Source of the DNA: Hypsibius dujardini | Lineage: Eukaryota; Tardigrada; Eutardigrada; Parachela; Hypsibiidae | Length of the DNA: 42,642 nucleotides | Direction of reading: 5' to 3' | Assembly (NCBI GenBank): GCA_001579985.1 | Contig: LRSR01010064.1 | Location: 1-42,642, forward strand | Shown here: positions 23,358 to 34,790 of the stretch, in pieces | How the letters are laid out: every line of letters begins with the position of its first letter | How positions within the stretch are numbered: position 1 is the stretch's first letter | The notes under the pieces: generated by a model | Databases searched by the model: none | The model's input: the letters and a program-made list of their open reading frames with translations, nothing else | What the model was told of the DNA's origin: nothing | Program-made: the position numbers and the translations under genes

Positions 23358-26300
23358 TTAATCACAGTGAATGCCGCTATCACGAAAGTTCGACACTCGC
23401 CCATTCCCCAAACTATTACATTCACTTGTTCCATCATCCGAATCAACAACAAGTTGAAAGATTTCGCAAAGGACACTATTCCGCTTGCGTCTCGCAATGT
23501 CCAATGCGGAAAGGCCATTTCTATCAGAAAGCCGCGGGTCAGCCCCGTGTTGCAGTAGCAGCTTGCAGACTTCCTCTCTACTATTTAAGGCCGCTGCGTG
23601 GAGAGCGGAATATCCGTTGGGGAGAATGTCCAGCGTGGGTTGCTGCTGGCTGCTGAGGAGGCTTTGGCACACGGTGAGGTGGCCTTTTTGAGCGGCTTTG
23701 AAAAGCGGTGTGGTGCCGTCCTCGCGGAGGCAGTCCACCGTCGCGCCGCTCTTCAAGAGGATTGCGACAGTTGCCGGGTGACCCATTTGTGAGGCGATCC
23801 ATAACGCAGTTGTGCCGTCCTGCAAGCAATTTAACGAGTTAAGCAATGACAATTTAATTTTTTTTCTCACCATATCGATTTTAAACTAATCTAATATCGG
23901 CTGGTTTAAATATTAGTTACGACTACAGCTATTGTACCCCTCCCTAGATTCCAATAGAAGCCTGGCTATTTTGCCCTTCCTGTATACATCACCAGGGGCC
24001 TAAATCACGCCCCTGCTATTTTACCCTTCCCATTTGTCCATCTGTCCGTTGTCCGTCCGCTCACTGTCCGTCTGTTTCATCCGCACGTCCGCCCGTTTTC
24101 CGCTATTCCGTCCGTCAGTCCGTCCGTTGTCCCGCCATGTATTCAGGAACGGTAAAATAGCCGGGGTTCTATTGGGCCCCAAAAAGGGACTAAGATAGCC
24201 ACCCCGTTAATTAAATATTAAAATAAATTAAATAGTATCTTTACACTCTTTTTTTGCTACACATTCTTCTTCTCTTGAAATATTTTCCGCATCACATAGC
24301 GTTGCTCTAGCTGTTCCGTTGACAGCATATTTTTACAAAAACCCCATATATGGTTTAGCTATTTAATAGAAAGAGATATGCAGAGTAACGTAAATATTAA
24401 ATAGAGATATCACATAAAGATATGCAGTGCAACGTAAACACTTAATATGGATATTAAATATGGATATTAAAATTATTTTGAGCGTTACGTAAATTGCCAT
24501 ACTTTTTGCCGGGAAAAAATCCCTATATTCAGGTATTGAATGGAGGAGAGGACCGAAACACCGAGCTAGTGTTGCGATTGAGTAGAGACTTTCTTGTTTA
24601 ATTAATGACGCTGTTCAAATAATATTTTCAAGATATTTTAAGTGCTGAAGGAACGCCTCTGGTTTTAAATCAAATATATACCGTTAATTTTATTTTGAGT
24701 CACCAAAATAGGAAAAATATTTTAAAGCATATTTTCTTTAAACTCACTAAACCTCCTTTCAATATTAGTATGTTTTATTTAAGATTTTATTCAAAATTCT
24801 AAAAATGTAGATTGTCACGTAGATAAAATAAGTTTTTTATTTAAACTAGCTTTGCCGCTGAATTTTAATGTGTAACTATTTTATTTAAGCTCGCACAGAT
24901 TATGTAAACAACACTATTTAATGATCAGAATCCAAGTACGGTATATACGGTACAGTACATAAGGACCACACCGTAAATAACGCTGATCAATGATTTCGAA
25001 TTTACAAACAAAAATAAGCGAATTTTACCAAAGACTTGTTTCGGTGCTGCTCACGTAGATTTTTTCACTAGTTCAAAAAGATATTAGGGTTATTACCCTT
25101 CGGACGTCATCCACATTTGCGCCGGAGCGGATGAGAAACTCTACAAGCTCCAGATGGCCTTCTTGTGCAGCGAGGAAGAGAGCAGTCGTACCATCCTGTT
25201 TTCCACAGAAAACGTAGAAATAAAATGCCAAAGTGGATGTGCAAAACACGACAAATTCCTTGGAATATAATGTATACTTGGCTTACAGTCATGCGGATGT
25301 TAATATCAGCGCCTTGGGCATGGAGAAACTGAGCCACCTCCAGATGGCCGCACTGACTCGCCACTAGAAAGGCTGTACTTCCGTCCTTCTACAAAGACTT
25401 CATTGTATCAGAGATTTAGCATTTCCAAATGTTAAAATGGTAAAATTAGACCAAATATGTACGTGGCATCGCGAGTCTATCATGGCGTCATATTGCACTA
25501 GCAGAGACGCGACATCCAGGAAACCGTTTTGTGCAGCGTAGTATAGAGCAGTAGCGCCTGAGACCTGAAAATCATGAAGAATTAACAAGACTTTGCCGTT
25601 TGCTACCCGGAGAATATACCATTACACTGAATAACAATGAACCACAAATTCTGAGACAAAATGTGTAATTAAAGTTAGGGTGCAAATAAAAAGACATAGT
25701 ACTAGTAAAATAAAAATCGTATTTTATCAAGAGAAACTAGTCGAGAATTTTCGGAAAGAAGCTTTCGATGCGAGTGCCGATTACTGTGTTCTTATCTGGC
25801 TTAGGAATTTATCTAAACGTTCCAAGTTGTCTAAATAAATATAACTTCCGTTTGCTGTTGGAGAAAACTATTAAATGTTGGATAAATCTGTCTCAGCAAA
25901 TTGTAAATTTTACTTGGGAAACAGCTGATCTGTTGAATAGCATCAGCATTGTGCAGTACGGTACAGCATGCTTACCGTTCTCTTGGCATTGACATCCGCG
26001 TCCTGTTGCAGTAATTCTGCTACACACGTTAGGTGGTTGTTTGCTGCCGCAAGCATCAGCGGCGTTGTGCCATCCTGAAAAAAACACAACAACAACGATT
26101 AAATGAGACGTCGTCCACCTACCTGTTAATCAATCAAACCACGCCCTTTCTTGGTGGGGCGGTTTTCGGACTAGGGAGGTATCGCAATATGCCTCCTTTT
26201 TATTTTTTTAAGTTAAGTAGTGTGAACATTAGTGATGAATTTTATAAAATTAATTTCCTTGACAGAGCTAGACATTTTTTCCTAATGAAACTTCATAGTT

Positions 26301-27454
26301 GGGAAAACAATGGAAGGTGCTATTTGTTATCTTTAAAAATAGCGAATTTTTAAACAATGATTATGTTGACACGTTGAGATCCTGAAAGTGAGATCACATT
26401 CAATTTTGAACGATTGACATCAGCCAAAAAATAATACTTTGGCTGTCAGAAGGCGGAGCTTGTGCGAAAACTATTGGCTGATCCTGATGCCACAGGAATT
26501 CAGAATGGAATTCAGGATCGGATAGCGTTAATGAAATCATAGTTACTGCTTTCTAAAAAGCGCTATATGTTTGAAGTTTAAAAAAACAAGAAAACGGAAT
26601 CTATCCTTGTCATCCCAACTTTAAAATTTGGCCAGAAATTTTTTCATGTAGCTTTGTCGATAAAACTAATTTTGTACATTGTCCCTCGTATTGAACAAAT
26701 TTTAAAAATTAAAACAGAGAAATCTTGCGATCCCCCTCAGAAAATCGCCTCAGTTAGATGTGTCTACGTCGCGTATATATTCCTCGTAGACTGAGCGGGA
26801 TCGGATGTTGTTGTCGGGTAGCAACTCAAGAGCCACACTCAAGCGTGAACAATCTGATGAAACCGTGATCCGGTAGTGAAAGATGGCCCGCTCACTTGCC
26901 ACACGCACAAACACTGACACTTTATCGCTCCTTATCAGTGGCACCTACCATCAAGCTGACTCACCGTATCCTTGACGTCGATGTGAACGCGACCCGAGTC
27001 AAGGACCAGCCGCAATTTCGATAGATTCCCCTGCAGCGCAGCAAGATGGAGCATCTGATCGTGAACAGTTTCCTTCTAGATAAAAAATACACAGTTACCA
27101 GTTATAGAAATTATAAAAACTACAGAAATGGTAGGAAAATGTATAGAGATTACAAATAACAAGAAGGTTTGTTAAGATCGCTGAAAGTGTGAAAGAAGCA
27201 CTTATCAAAATCAGATTGATCACGATGTGGTTTTGTTCGGTAGATATCAGCTGCTTTTCGAATTTCTGTCAATTAATCAGTCATCAACAAACGCCGAAGG
27301 CCCCGCCCCGTTTGTTTAAAAACATTGCTCACCACCACTAATCAGATTCAACGTGCGCCTCGGCTTATTTATTAACTAAATCTTTTTTTATTTACAAATT
27401 TATTCTAATAAACATTTAGCTCAATTTCTCTGAGGAACCGACCTTTTCCGACAT
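23358..27454 (-). CDS. ANKRD29: Ankyrin-repeat protein, ANKRD29-like (7 exons, complete)
   Basis: This is a small protein made almost wholly of ankyrin repeats; its partners are unknown. Minus-strand exons are 27454-27443 (start MSEK), 27075-26965, 26074-25976, 25564-25463, 25385-25287, 25195-25097 and 23819-23358, giving 327 aa (human ANKRD29 is 301). The N terminus reads MSEK|KETV, close to human MSFKKET. The order of repeats matches human one to one, including the segment ALWIASQMGH shared with human PLWIASQMGH. Three middle exons are exactly 99 bp (33 codons, one repeat each, phase 0) and one is 102 bp; each repeat begins at a DG-type turn. The last exon codes three further repeats and a tail longer than human that ends in Ser/Asn/Asp-rich sequence. 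The first coding exon has only 12 bp and rests on homology. Introns hold a foldback and an inverted repeat. Confidence 0.85.
23953..24173. repeat. Inverted repeat enclosing a TCCG/TCTG array
   Basis: The 37 bp at 23953-23989 and 24137-24173 are reverse complements at 32 of 37 positions (GGCTATTTTGCCC against GGTAAAATAGCC). The interior carries GTCCGTCCG/TCTGTCCG units (about 24034-24131). It lies in the ANKRD29-like intron 23820-25096. Confidence 0.65.
26210..26690. repeat. Foldback element, family 1 copy D (ANKRD29-like intron)
   Basis: The left arm has CATAGTTGGGAAAACAATGG; the right arm has TGTCATCCCAACTTTAAAAT. The middle carries CATCAGCCAAAAAATAATAC and AAGGCGGAGCTTGTGC, the family core. 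It is inside the intron 26075-26964. The pairing is more diverged than in the other copies. Confidence 0.6.
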
Positions 27455-29824
27455 GATCCTGTCACACCCGAGACAAAACACTTGTTAATTTCTTCAGTCC
27501 TCAAATTTGCTGTACAGTAGCAACGAATATGTGCACAAATGTTGATCCCGACATTTTTCCGCACGAGTAGAAAAAGTTGGAGGAATTGCAGGGTCAATAC
27601 TTCGATAAATTCACCCTTACAACCACGCGGAGAGGTATATTTTCCGGTCGGTGATCGCGCGCATTAACCTTTGTCCCCCAGACAATATCTCAACCTTGAT
27701 TTCCGTTATCGATTGTATTCCGATGCGGTAAAAGAGCGATAATAAATAATAATGATTAAATTCCGTAGTGCGTGTGTAGTAGTCGATCAAGTACCCGCTA
27801 AACGGCAGAGGCGGAAATCGGATCAATCGACAAGAGGCCACTCTGCTTGTGTCGGCGTTTTCTTACCCCGACTGGTTGGCGCGTAAAACACAGGGCATAT
27901 CTCCATCCGTCGACGAGCTGGAGAGCTTGCTCTCTTTCCGTTTTCCAAGTTCAACACAACACGACGCTACAGTAGACGCAGCAGCAGCTGCTGGCACTAA
28001 TTATACTATGCCAAACCGTAAATAGACTTGAATAATAAGCTCAAGTACCGAGCATAGCGAGGGGCGCCACAAACTCGCCGGTTCGTGGCCAAAGCGCGTC
28101 TTCATCACAGCATGACGACGCTTGATGATGCGTGTTTGTTTGGGCGTGACGTATATATGTACTTGTAGACCGGAAGTGGTGGAGATGGGCGTGGCTGGCG
28201 CACCGGAAACACTCATTGGAATACACTCTGCCAATTTCAAAAACAGACAGCAAGATGAGGGCATTTCGAGCAATTGTCGAAAATACGGAAGCCTCAAAGA
28301 ATCAAGAAAAAATGAAAATGATCCATCGGAGATGAAAATAATTTATCAATGCCACTCCAATGAGCACTTTATCCTCTCCCCCCAAACCGCCAAAATAATT
28401 TGGTTCAATGAAATCAGCCATTTAAAAGAGAATAAATATAAGCGTAGGATCGAAAACATGTCTTTTTATTTCAGATCAAGTTTTTATCCGCGAATGAGAA
28501 GTAATCAAAGTCAGTCAATTGACAGCGCTGCATACAGTATTTTTTTAGCTCCCTGGTGGGGTGGAGCGGATCGATGCGCAAGATTTCAGAGCACAGATGC
28601 ATATAGGAAAACTGTGTCAGCTTTCCATTTGTGCTAAAGTAAATTTAAAAGTGATTTGGCTGTGCCTTTCTCGTGCGTCATTGTTACCTGCAATGAAGGA
28701 TGAAAGGCTGATATTTGGTAAACCTTCACCCGGCTCTCGTGTTGCATGCACGACGTTAAGACCCTTGACCGAAATCAAGAAAAAACATGCACCGGTAAAA
28801 TCAGGCAAATTTTTTAGCCCTTCACGCCACAGCTCTACAGATATATCCAAGACACCTTCACCTCAACAAGCTCTCCGATATTTCACTATTAAATAAAGTA
28901 GATATTGGCATGCCATGGCTTGCTTCATTGATCCCAATCCCCTCCGGGATCAATGTCTCGTGGTTCAGTGGCGGATCGGTCATTGAGCCGACTGGGCGTT
29001 GCCCCCACCCCGGACGCGGAGGGGCGGGGTTATTAGGAAATTGGCTTAGCTACAAGTCCCCCTCTCTTTGTGTGTCCCCTTTCTATTGTCTCGTGTTGAC
29101 CAATCTCCTCTGACTCGATAAAATGCGGGTTGATTTTTTATAGAATCCTTCATGTTTTCTTTTCACAAAAAAGGTTCAATTCCTAAGTATTAGACATGGC
29201 CGGAGCGAGTGTTGAATAGAAAACCAATATGTCCACTTTTATTGTTCCTCCCGGGATTATAGCCACACCATTTATTTATTTATTCGATCAATGTCCAAAT
29301 TTTGGGGTGTCTGCACTGAAGATTGAGGAACAGTTGGGCTTCCCAAAATGCTTAAGGTTCTTGTGATGGCTCAAAGGAACCTTGGTCAGCACTCGTAAAA
29401 CCAATAGAGGACAAAAAGGGGGAAGAGGAAATGGAGGGGGATTGTTAGTATACGCCTAGGGAGTTTAAGAAAATTTCCCGCCCCTTTTGGGGGGGGGAGG
29501 TGGATTTTTAAGTGTGAAATCATCCCCCCCCCGGCCGAGGGGTAGCAAAATTATCTCCTCCCCTAACAAGCTAGCTATACCCTGTCAATCAACCTCAATC
29601 CGCCCTTGCTATGGGTCCTGTATTCGCAAACACTTACTCAAAATTGCATTGATTTTCCAGCCGACGTAAAGTGGCACCCATCGAGAGTTGATTAGACAAC
29701 GCCATAACATCATCCTCAGTCGTTCCATCCTGTATTTGCATGCTTTTCTTGGTGCGAATTCACTCATCCTAAATAAAGACAATAAGAAAATGTCTGTATA
29801 AATTCATTTAATACTTTTTTTAAA
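27455..29824. other. Intergenic region between divergent ANKRD29-like and GPCR genes
   Basis: This 2.4-kb stretch should include both promoters. Visible items are a CAGCAGCAGCTGCTG palindrome near 27978-27993, a 10-bp perfect stem CATTGATCCC/GGGATCAATG (28926-28935/28946-28955), G- and C-homopolymer tracts at about 29490-29532 and an exon-like minus-strand block at about 29650-29741. A 171-codon open frame at 28122-28637 has no family resemblance and ordinary AT-rich spacer composition, so it is not called. Confidence 0.45.
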
Positions 29825-31271
29825 ATGTTTAACGATAGCCTACTTGATGATGCAAACTTCACCGACTTAAGCAATGTCAGCACGGAGCAAACTAATGCTT
29901 CATCCTCGACGGAAGGAGCGAATAACAACGACACTGTTAACTGGGCTTGGGATACTGACTCAGTCATCCCGTATCTGCTGATTATTGACGCCGTCCTGAC
30001 CATTGGGTGGTCTGTCTTGGCCAACAGCATCATTTTAATTGCCGTATTGATTGACCGAAATCTCCAGCATAATGCCTATTTTTACGGGGTCAGCTTGGCG
30101 TTGGCCGACCTGATTGGAACGGTGGATCTTGGCTTCGGATGTTACTTCCTCCTATTTGACTCGTGGCCCATCGAAAGTCCCGGTCTATGCAAATTTTGGA
30201 ATTCAGTCGATTATACAACAGGCTTGATTGCGAGTTTGTCAATTGGCGCCATCAGTTTTGATCGCTACAAAATGGTAAAATATCCGGAGAAATATCTGCG
30301 AGAAGAGACAAAGAAAAGGGTCATCGTGAGGATCGTTCTTATTTGGTTGTTTTCGATTTTGTTTTATGTGCCCACGACGACTTTGTGGGATGTGATTGCC
30401 GGCTACACGGTTATCGCCTCGGACGATTGTGATCCGGAATTTAGAAACGTCGTTGGAATGACTGTCTCGCAGTTCTTGGCAGAGTTTTTGCTGCCGTTTG
30501 TGGTCATTGTTTACTGCAATTTGAAGCTGCTGCTTTTTGTGCGAGGGCTGTCTGAAAGAGATCAAGGACTTAAATATAATCTTAGTATTGTGGAGGTGGA
30601 ACAGCGATTCACGAAGGCACCGGGTAAACAATTCTATGTCTGTCTGTCTATCTGTCTGAATTTCTGAATGTCTGTCTGAATGTCTGACTGTCTGTCTGTC
30701 TGGTTGCTTACCTTCCTGCCTGACTGCCAGTTTATTTTGTCTCTCTATTTGACGGCCATCTCTTACTTTTTCAGGATCACTCGAGCTGTTGGAAGAAATA
30801 GCCGCGATGCAGTCGGAAGTGGAATGTGTCAAGCAAGACATCCGAACAATCGACGAAGGTCGCGACAACACTTTCACCCTAATCATCTTGGTTGGGACCT
30901 TTTTCTCCTTTTGGTGTCCATGGGAAATGATCGGGAATTTCGCTCGACCGATCTGTCAGTGTATTCCCGATTACCTGTACAACGCTGCCTTCTGGTTGCA
31001 GTACCACTTAGTTGCCGTCAATGCTATCGTTTATGGATTAACTATCCGTCGTTTTCGCCATCACTTTAACAAAGTCTTTCGGATATTTTTGCCCTTTAAT
31101 TTCCGTCAGTCAACAGACAAATCGAAACGTTTGGTCGGCATTCGGAGCTCCAATGCGGTCGCCTCAATGGATATCCGCCAAAAGAGTCCTGCGTGTCAAC
31201 AAAATGGCGACGTGCCCGACCAGCCTCATCGAAGACCAGCGGCGACGGCGTTGAGGACGACCGAAAACTGA
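29825..31271 (+). CDS. Rhodopsin-family GPCR, aminergic (muscarinic/histamine) type (2 exons)
   Basis: This is a seven-transmembrane receptor at the cell surface that probably binds a small amine and signals through G proteins. Exons 29825-30623 and 30775-31271 join in phase 1, giving 431 aa. The N terminus of about 45 residues has N-glycosylation sequons (NFT, NVS, NAS). Class A landmarks are N67 (1.50), D95 (2.50), the disulfide pair C122/C202, D129 (3.32, the amine-binding Asp) in the context SVDY, DRY at 146-148, W174 (4.50), P224 (5.50) and W313 with P315 in TM6. TM7 has W340 (7.40) and Y343 (7.43), both aminergic hallmarks. The TM7 NPxxY motif reads NAIVY (349-353), so its proline is missing. 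The single intron (mostly CTGT array) falls in intracellular loop 3. The C-terminal tail of about 65 residues is Lys/Arg/Ser-rich. The exact ligand class cannot be told; muscarinic- or histamine-like orphan is the best guess. Confidence 0.85.
30636..30733. repeat. CTGT-type array filling the GPCR intron
   Basis: GTCTGTCTG and GTCTGAAT units begin 12 bp after the splice donor of the 151-bp intron 30624-30774 and make up most of it. Confidence 0.9.
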
Positions 31272-31986
31272 TCCCTCTCAAACTAACAACCGTGATTTCG
31301 TTAGCTGTTAGCACACGCAAAACTAAACTGTCCAATCTTTCCTCAATTTAATGTTATAGACTAATAGAAGCGGTTATGCATAAATATATGTATATGCAAA
31401 TATATTCTTGTCGGATCCTGTTTCGTGTGAGAAACAAAATTCATTAACACATAGACATTCGTTATCATTTGCGGCAACAGAAAGGCGAGCAGTCTTCGTA
31501 CGTTGGATATTTTTATTTTCTCTATATGAAATTAGGCTTTATTGAAAATTGAAGTTTAACATATCGTTACTAACTCAAATGGCGCAATGGAAATTGTTGA
31601 TAAAATCGAAGCCTGCTGAAAGGGATCAGAAGCAGACAAAGGTAAAGACCTCCATTCCTATCCCCCTCCATAAGATCTTTTACTTTTTTCGCCGCCTATA
31701 GGCGGGCACCTTTCGGCGCAGTTTATAGAATTTTGCTCAAGGTGAAATATTTAGCCGTTATCGAAAAGTCCCTTACACCTCTGTCTGCGTCCACTGTCGT
31801 TGCCAAGCTTGAGCTTAACCCGATCAATGGTTATACAGCAACAGCGGCCAAAAAAGATGTAATTCCCTGCCTCCTCGATGACACTCCACTATATTAGACT
31901 TTTACCCTATTGACCCTCCCCCTTTTCAAATCAAATTCGGAGAATCATCGTTCGTTGCACACTTCATTCCCGCCCTTGAGCCATAT
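31272..31986. other. Intergenic spacer, GPCR 3' flank and upstream of next gene
   Basis: This 715-bp stretch has an AT-rich first part (ATATATGTATATGCAAATAT near 31384) and a more mixed second part leading to the ATG at 31987. No AATAAA close to the GPCR stop, no repeat and no coding signal were found. Confidence 0.5.
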
Positions 31987-33690
31987 ATGGCATACTTAGG
32001 CTCATCTCCGCGCACCGCCCTCGAGGTTCCATCCGCGACCGCCGACAAAGGAGCCAACAACCGCGAAGACAACCCCGAACTCTACTCCGAAGACGATGAC
32101 TGCATCGACGAGGAGGATTTATTCGGTCAACACCAACAACGCCTTCAGGAGCAGGCGTTCGATTTCAGCCTGCAGCGGTGGTACGACGAGCCGAAGTCCT
32201 GTCCGAAGTTCCCCCCACCACCCATTACGGATCTGCAGACCCTTGAGAACAGCGAAGACTTCAACGACCGCAGCCGAATCAGCGACGTGAAGCTACGCAA
32301 GGCAGGACGACCACGACCATTGCGAACGGCGAAGAAACAGAAAAAGCTTCAGTTCCCCACCGGGGTTCACGTCGAAGTACCCCTGGTTCCCGACGGCGTT
32401 ATGGACAGAGAACCGGCGGAAAATGTTCCGACTCTATCGGTTGCGGAAAGCGAAATATTCGACCGAAATTTTAACCATCAGTACGCGTACAATCAAGCAG
32501 CGTTGGATCACACTGACAGAGCACTTGATGTGGATGAGAAGAATTTCACGGGAGAAACCCGGAGGATGATTGAGCATCTGTTGGGGAGACCTGAGAATGA
32601 TCCGCCGCCGAAGGGTGGGGAGATTCCGACAACGGGGAGTCGTAGGGTAGGGAATGCGCTGGGAAAAGAGGGAGAAAGTCGGCGTAATGTCGAGCGGAAG
32701 AAGGGTTCTAATGGAAAGTTTCGTGACATCAAGGAAAAGATTCTCGAGGAGCGGCAGTTTTATAAACCATCGAATTTGCCCAAGTTGGGCGTGCGATTTG
32801 GTGTACCCGTGCTACGGTCGAAGCAGACAGAACCCCCGTCAGGCTTGTCGCCTGCGGAGCAGAAGGAGAAAATAGAAAATAACTGGTCCCCTGGACAGTG
32901 GACCCTCGAAGATGAAGGCTGGACGGTTGGTTCTTCGCCTGATTTAAGGTATAAATATTTTGTTGAGCTGGGACACTTTTTCTCAATTCCTTTGCTTATA
33001 AACATCTTCATCTGTCTATCTTCCTGTTTTGTCTGTCTGTCTGTTTGTCTGTCTGAATATCTGCTTGCTTGCCCACCTGCCAACCTGCTTGTCTGACTAT
33101 TACATTTAACTAGCTTCCTCATTTCAAGGCTCCGACGTTTTTCAGGAATGTCATCCCGTGCTCCGTTGGCAAAAGTTTTCACGCATCCGCATCGGATCCG
33201 TTTATTCCCGGCAGCACTGCCGCCCAATCACCTCCCACCAAAAAACCCAGCTTGGAAGCCAAAGTTTTCAAATTTCCTCAAGACAATTTTTGCACTACCA
33301 TCACCGAAGAATCCTTCACACGCCACACACAAGAAGCAGAGACGCTAACTGGCAAGCTGACAGAAAAAGGCGCCCGCCTTCGCGTCGCCCTGCCGTCCGG
33401 TTCAACTCTGCGTGTACCACTTGCGGCTGCCAAGATGTTTGATCATAGCCTTCCGGACGTGGCAGCCACCGGCCACGGAGTGACCTTCGCCGATGTAAAG
33501 GCTCGTCTGGATAAGGAGCAACGAGAGCTAAACCGTATGGGGGAACATATGGTGAAGGGTGAGGTGCTGGAACGGTTGAAAGATCGACCGTCGCTGGTAG
33601 TGAAGCAGCAACAGTACGCCAACCTGGTACAAGGAAGAGCCTTGCATCAGCCGAGTGATGTCGGACAAGTTCGGGCCTTGCAGTTCGCTT
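31987..33690 (+). CDS. Unrecognised protein, two exons; separate gene or N-terminal extension of SPAG16-like
   Basis: Exon 31987-32948 starts with an ATG and joins exon 33146-33690 in phase 2, giving about 502 codons. The first exon codes an acidic N terminus (a DDDCIDEEDLF stretch), Pro-rich and Lys/Arg-rich blocks and little hydrophobic structure, so it is probably disordered. The second codes a mixed segment with a charged helical stretch (VKARLDKEQRELNRMGEH). I recognise no domain. The end is ambiguous. Reading through, the frame stops at 33732-33734; alternatively the good donor GTAGGT after 33690 (phase 1) matches the phase of the acceptor at 34913, which would fuse it to the SPAG16-like gene as a protein of about 1074 aa. 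Human SPAG16 is 631 aa and is already covered by the downstream exons, so two genes or an unusual fusion are both possible. The intron 32949-33145 holds a CTGT array. Confidence 0.6.
33009..33096. repeat. CTGT-type array in intron 32949-33145
   Basis: TCTGTCTGTC, TTGCTTGCC and CCTGCC units of the same kind as elsewhere in the window fill the centre of this 197-bp intron. Confidence 0.85.
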
Positions 33691-33779
33691 GTAGGTGTTT
33701 TGTTGAATCGTTATATACGAGGCCTGCGGCTTGAATCGAGCCGTTAGCATGGGAACATTCTGAAACAAACTTGTCCTCT

Positions 33780-34790
33780 TCCAATGAAATTTCAATTCGG
33801 AATAGATTTCCATTGATTAAATATTTTTCGGGGGCTAGGGAGCGGAGCTATGGGTTCTGGTCAGTTCTGGAGAACTTACAAAGCAGACTGAGATTTCGAC
33901 CAATATTTTTTCCTTGGAGCCTATTCCCATAATAAGATTTTAGAAATTATTGCTTGCCGGAGACAAGACCATGTTCAGCTGGGAGAGATTTAAGAAGTTG
34001 GACAATCACGGGAAGATTCCAGTCCCAACAATAACAACACTTTTTATGAAATTTATTTTCTTTCACTTTTGAACACTAACCGACTCAAAATTTAATTGCA
34101 AATTGAATGGCATCAGCCGAATTTTGTTATTAAAATGAAGGGTCAGAGTTACGGCTGTTATTGAGTACCAGGCAAACGCTATGGGTCGAATCGCTACATG
34201 GGTTGAATCGGTGGAGTGGCGGAGAGCGCCACAAATGTGAATTGTAAACAACACTCATTCAATTTAGACTTGTGGCGCCCTCCGCCACCCCACCGATTCA
34301 ACCCATGTAGCGATTCAACCCATAGCGTTTGCCTGATATAGCATCACTATTAGCGCACGGCCAATGGACTGTAATATCCGGGTTCCGTTAGTGCCTGTAG
34401 CTCCGCCTCCTCAATTCCAAATTGTTTTTACCAAAATTCCAATCAGTTAAAAATAAAATTTTGAGTTAGTGGATGCCAAAAAAATACGAAAGAAATCGAA
34501 CATCGGTGTTTATTGCTGAGACAGGAATATTCCAGTGATTTTACAACTTCTTAACTTTTTTCCTTGCCTTGTCCCCGGCAAGCAATACTCTCTAAAATAA
34601 TGTAAGGGGAATAAGTTTATATGAAAAATGTTTGGCTGTGATCTGAGACTGGCACTGGTAATTGATCCCTTATTTGTAGCTTTCAAATATCCAGTCCTCT
34701 CACAAATTATACATCCAGCTCCGCCCCCTAATTACCTAACAAATATTAAGTGATGCCAATTGGATTCGAAATTGAATTTTGAATGGTCTA
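33780..34790. repeat. Large palindromic foldback region, family 1 copy E
   Basis: This is about 1 kb of nested inverted repeats in the spacer or intron 33691-34912. The inner arms 33915-34155 and 34385-34665 pair through ATTGCTTGCCGGAGACAAG against CTTGTCCCCGGCAAGCAAT, and through AAGAAGTTG against CAACTTCTT. The outer flanks pair GGAGCGGAGCTATGG (about 33839) with CCAGCTCCGCCCCC (about 34714). The centre holds the separate hairpin 34171-34333. Confidence 0.7.
34171..34333. repeat. Near-perfect 64-bp-arm hairpin nested in copy E
   Basis: The arms 34171-34234 and 34270-34333 are reverse complements at 61 of 64 positions, with a 35-nt AT-rich loop. Each arm contains two copies of a 13-bp unit, ATGGGTTGAATCG with one C/T variant. 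The composition is much more GC-rich than the host element. The high arm identity implies either recent insertion or selection or gene conversion on the hairpin. Confidence 0.9.

Noticed and set aside
24300-24480. Direct repeats of AGATATGCAG-type units, considered as a CRISPR-like or tandem array
   Set aside because: There are only two imperfect units with irregular spacing in AT-rich intron DNA, and the genome is eukaryotic.
28122-28637. 171-codon plus-strand open frame
   Set aside because: No recognisable domain, no partner exon in phase and no compositional difference from spacer DNA.
28959-29184. tRNA- or SINE-like signals: an A-box-like GTGGTTCAGTGGCGG at about 28959 and a B-box-like GGTTCAATTCC at about 29173
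   Set aside because: The spacing of about 200 bp is far too long for a tRNA, no cloverleaf arms could be paired, and no second copy with the same flanks was seen.
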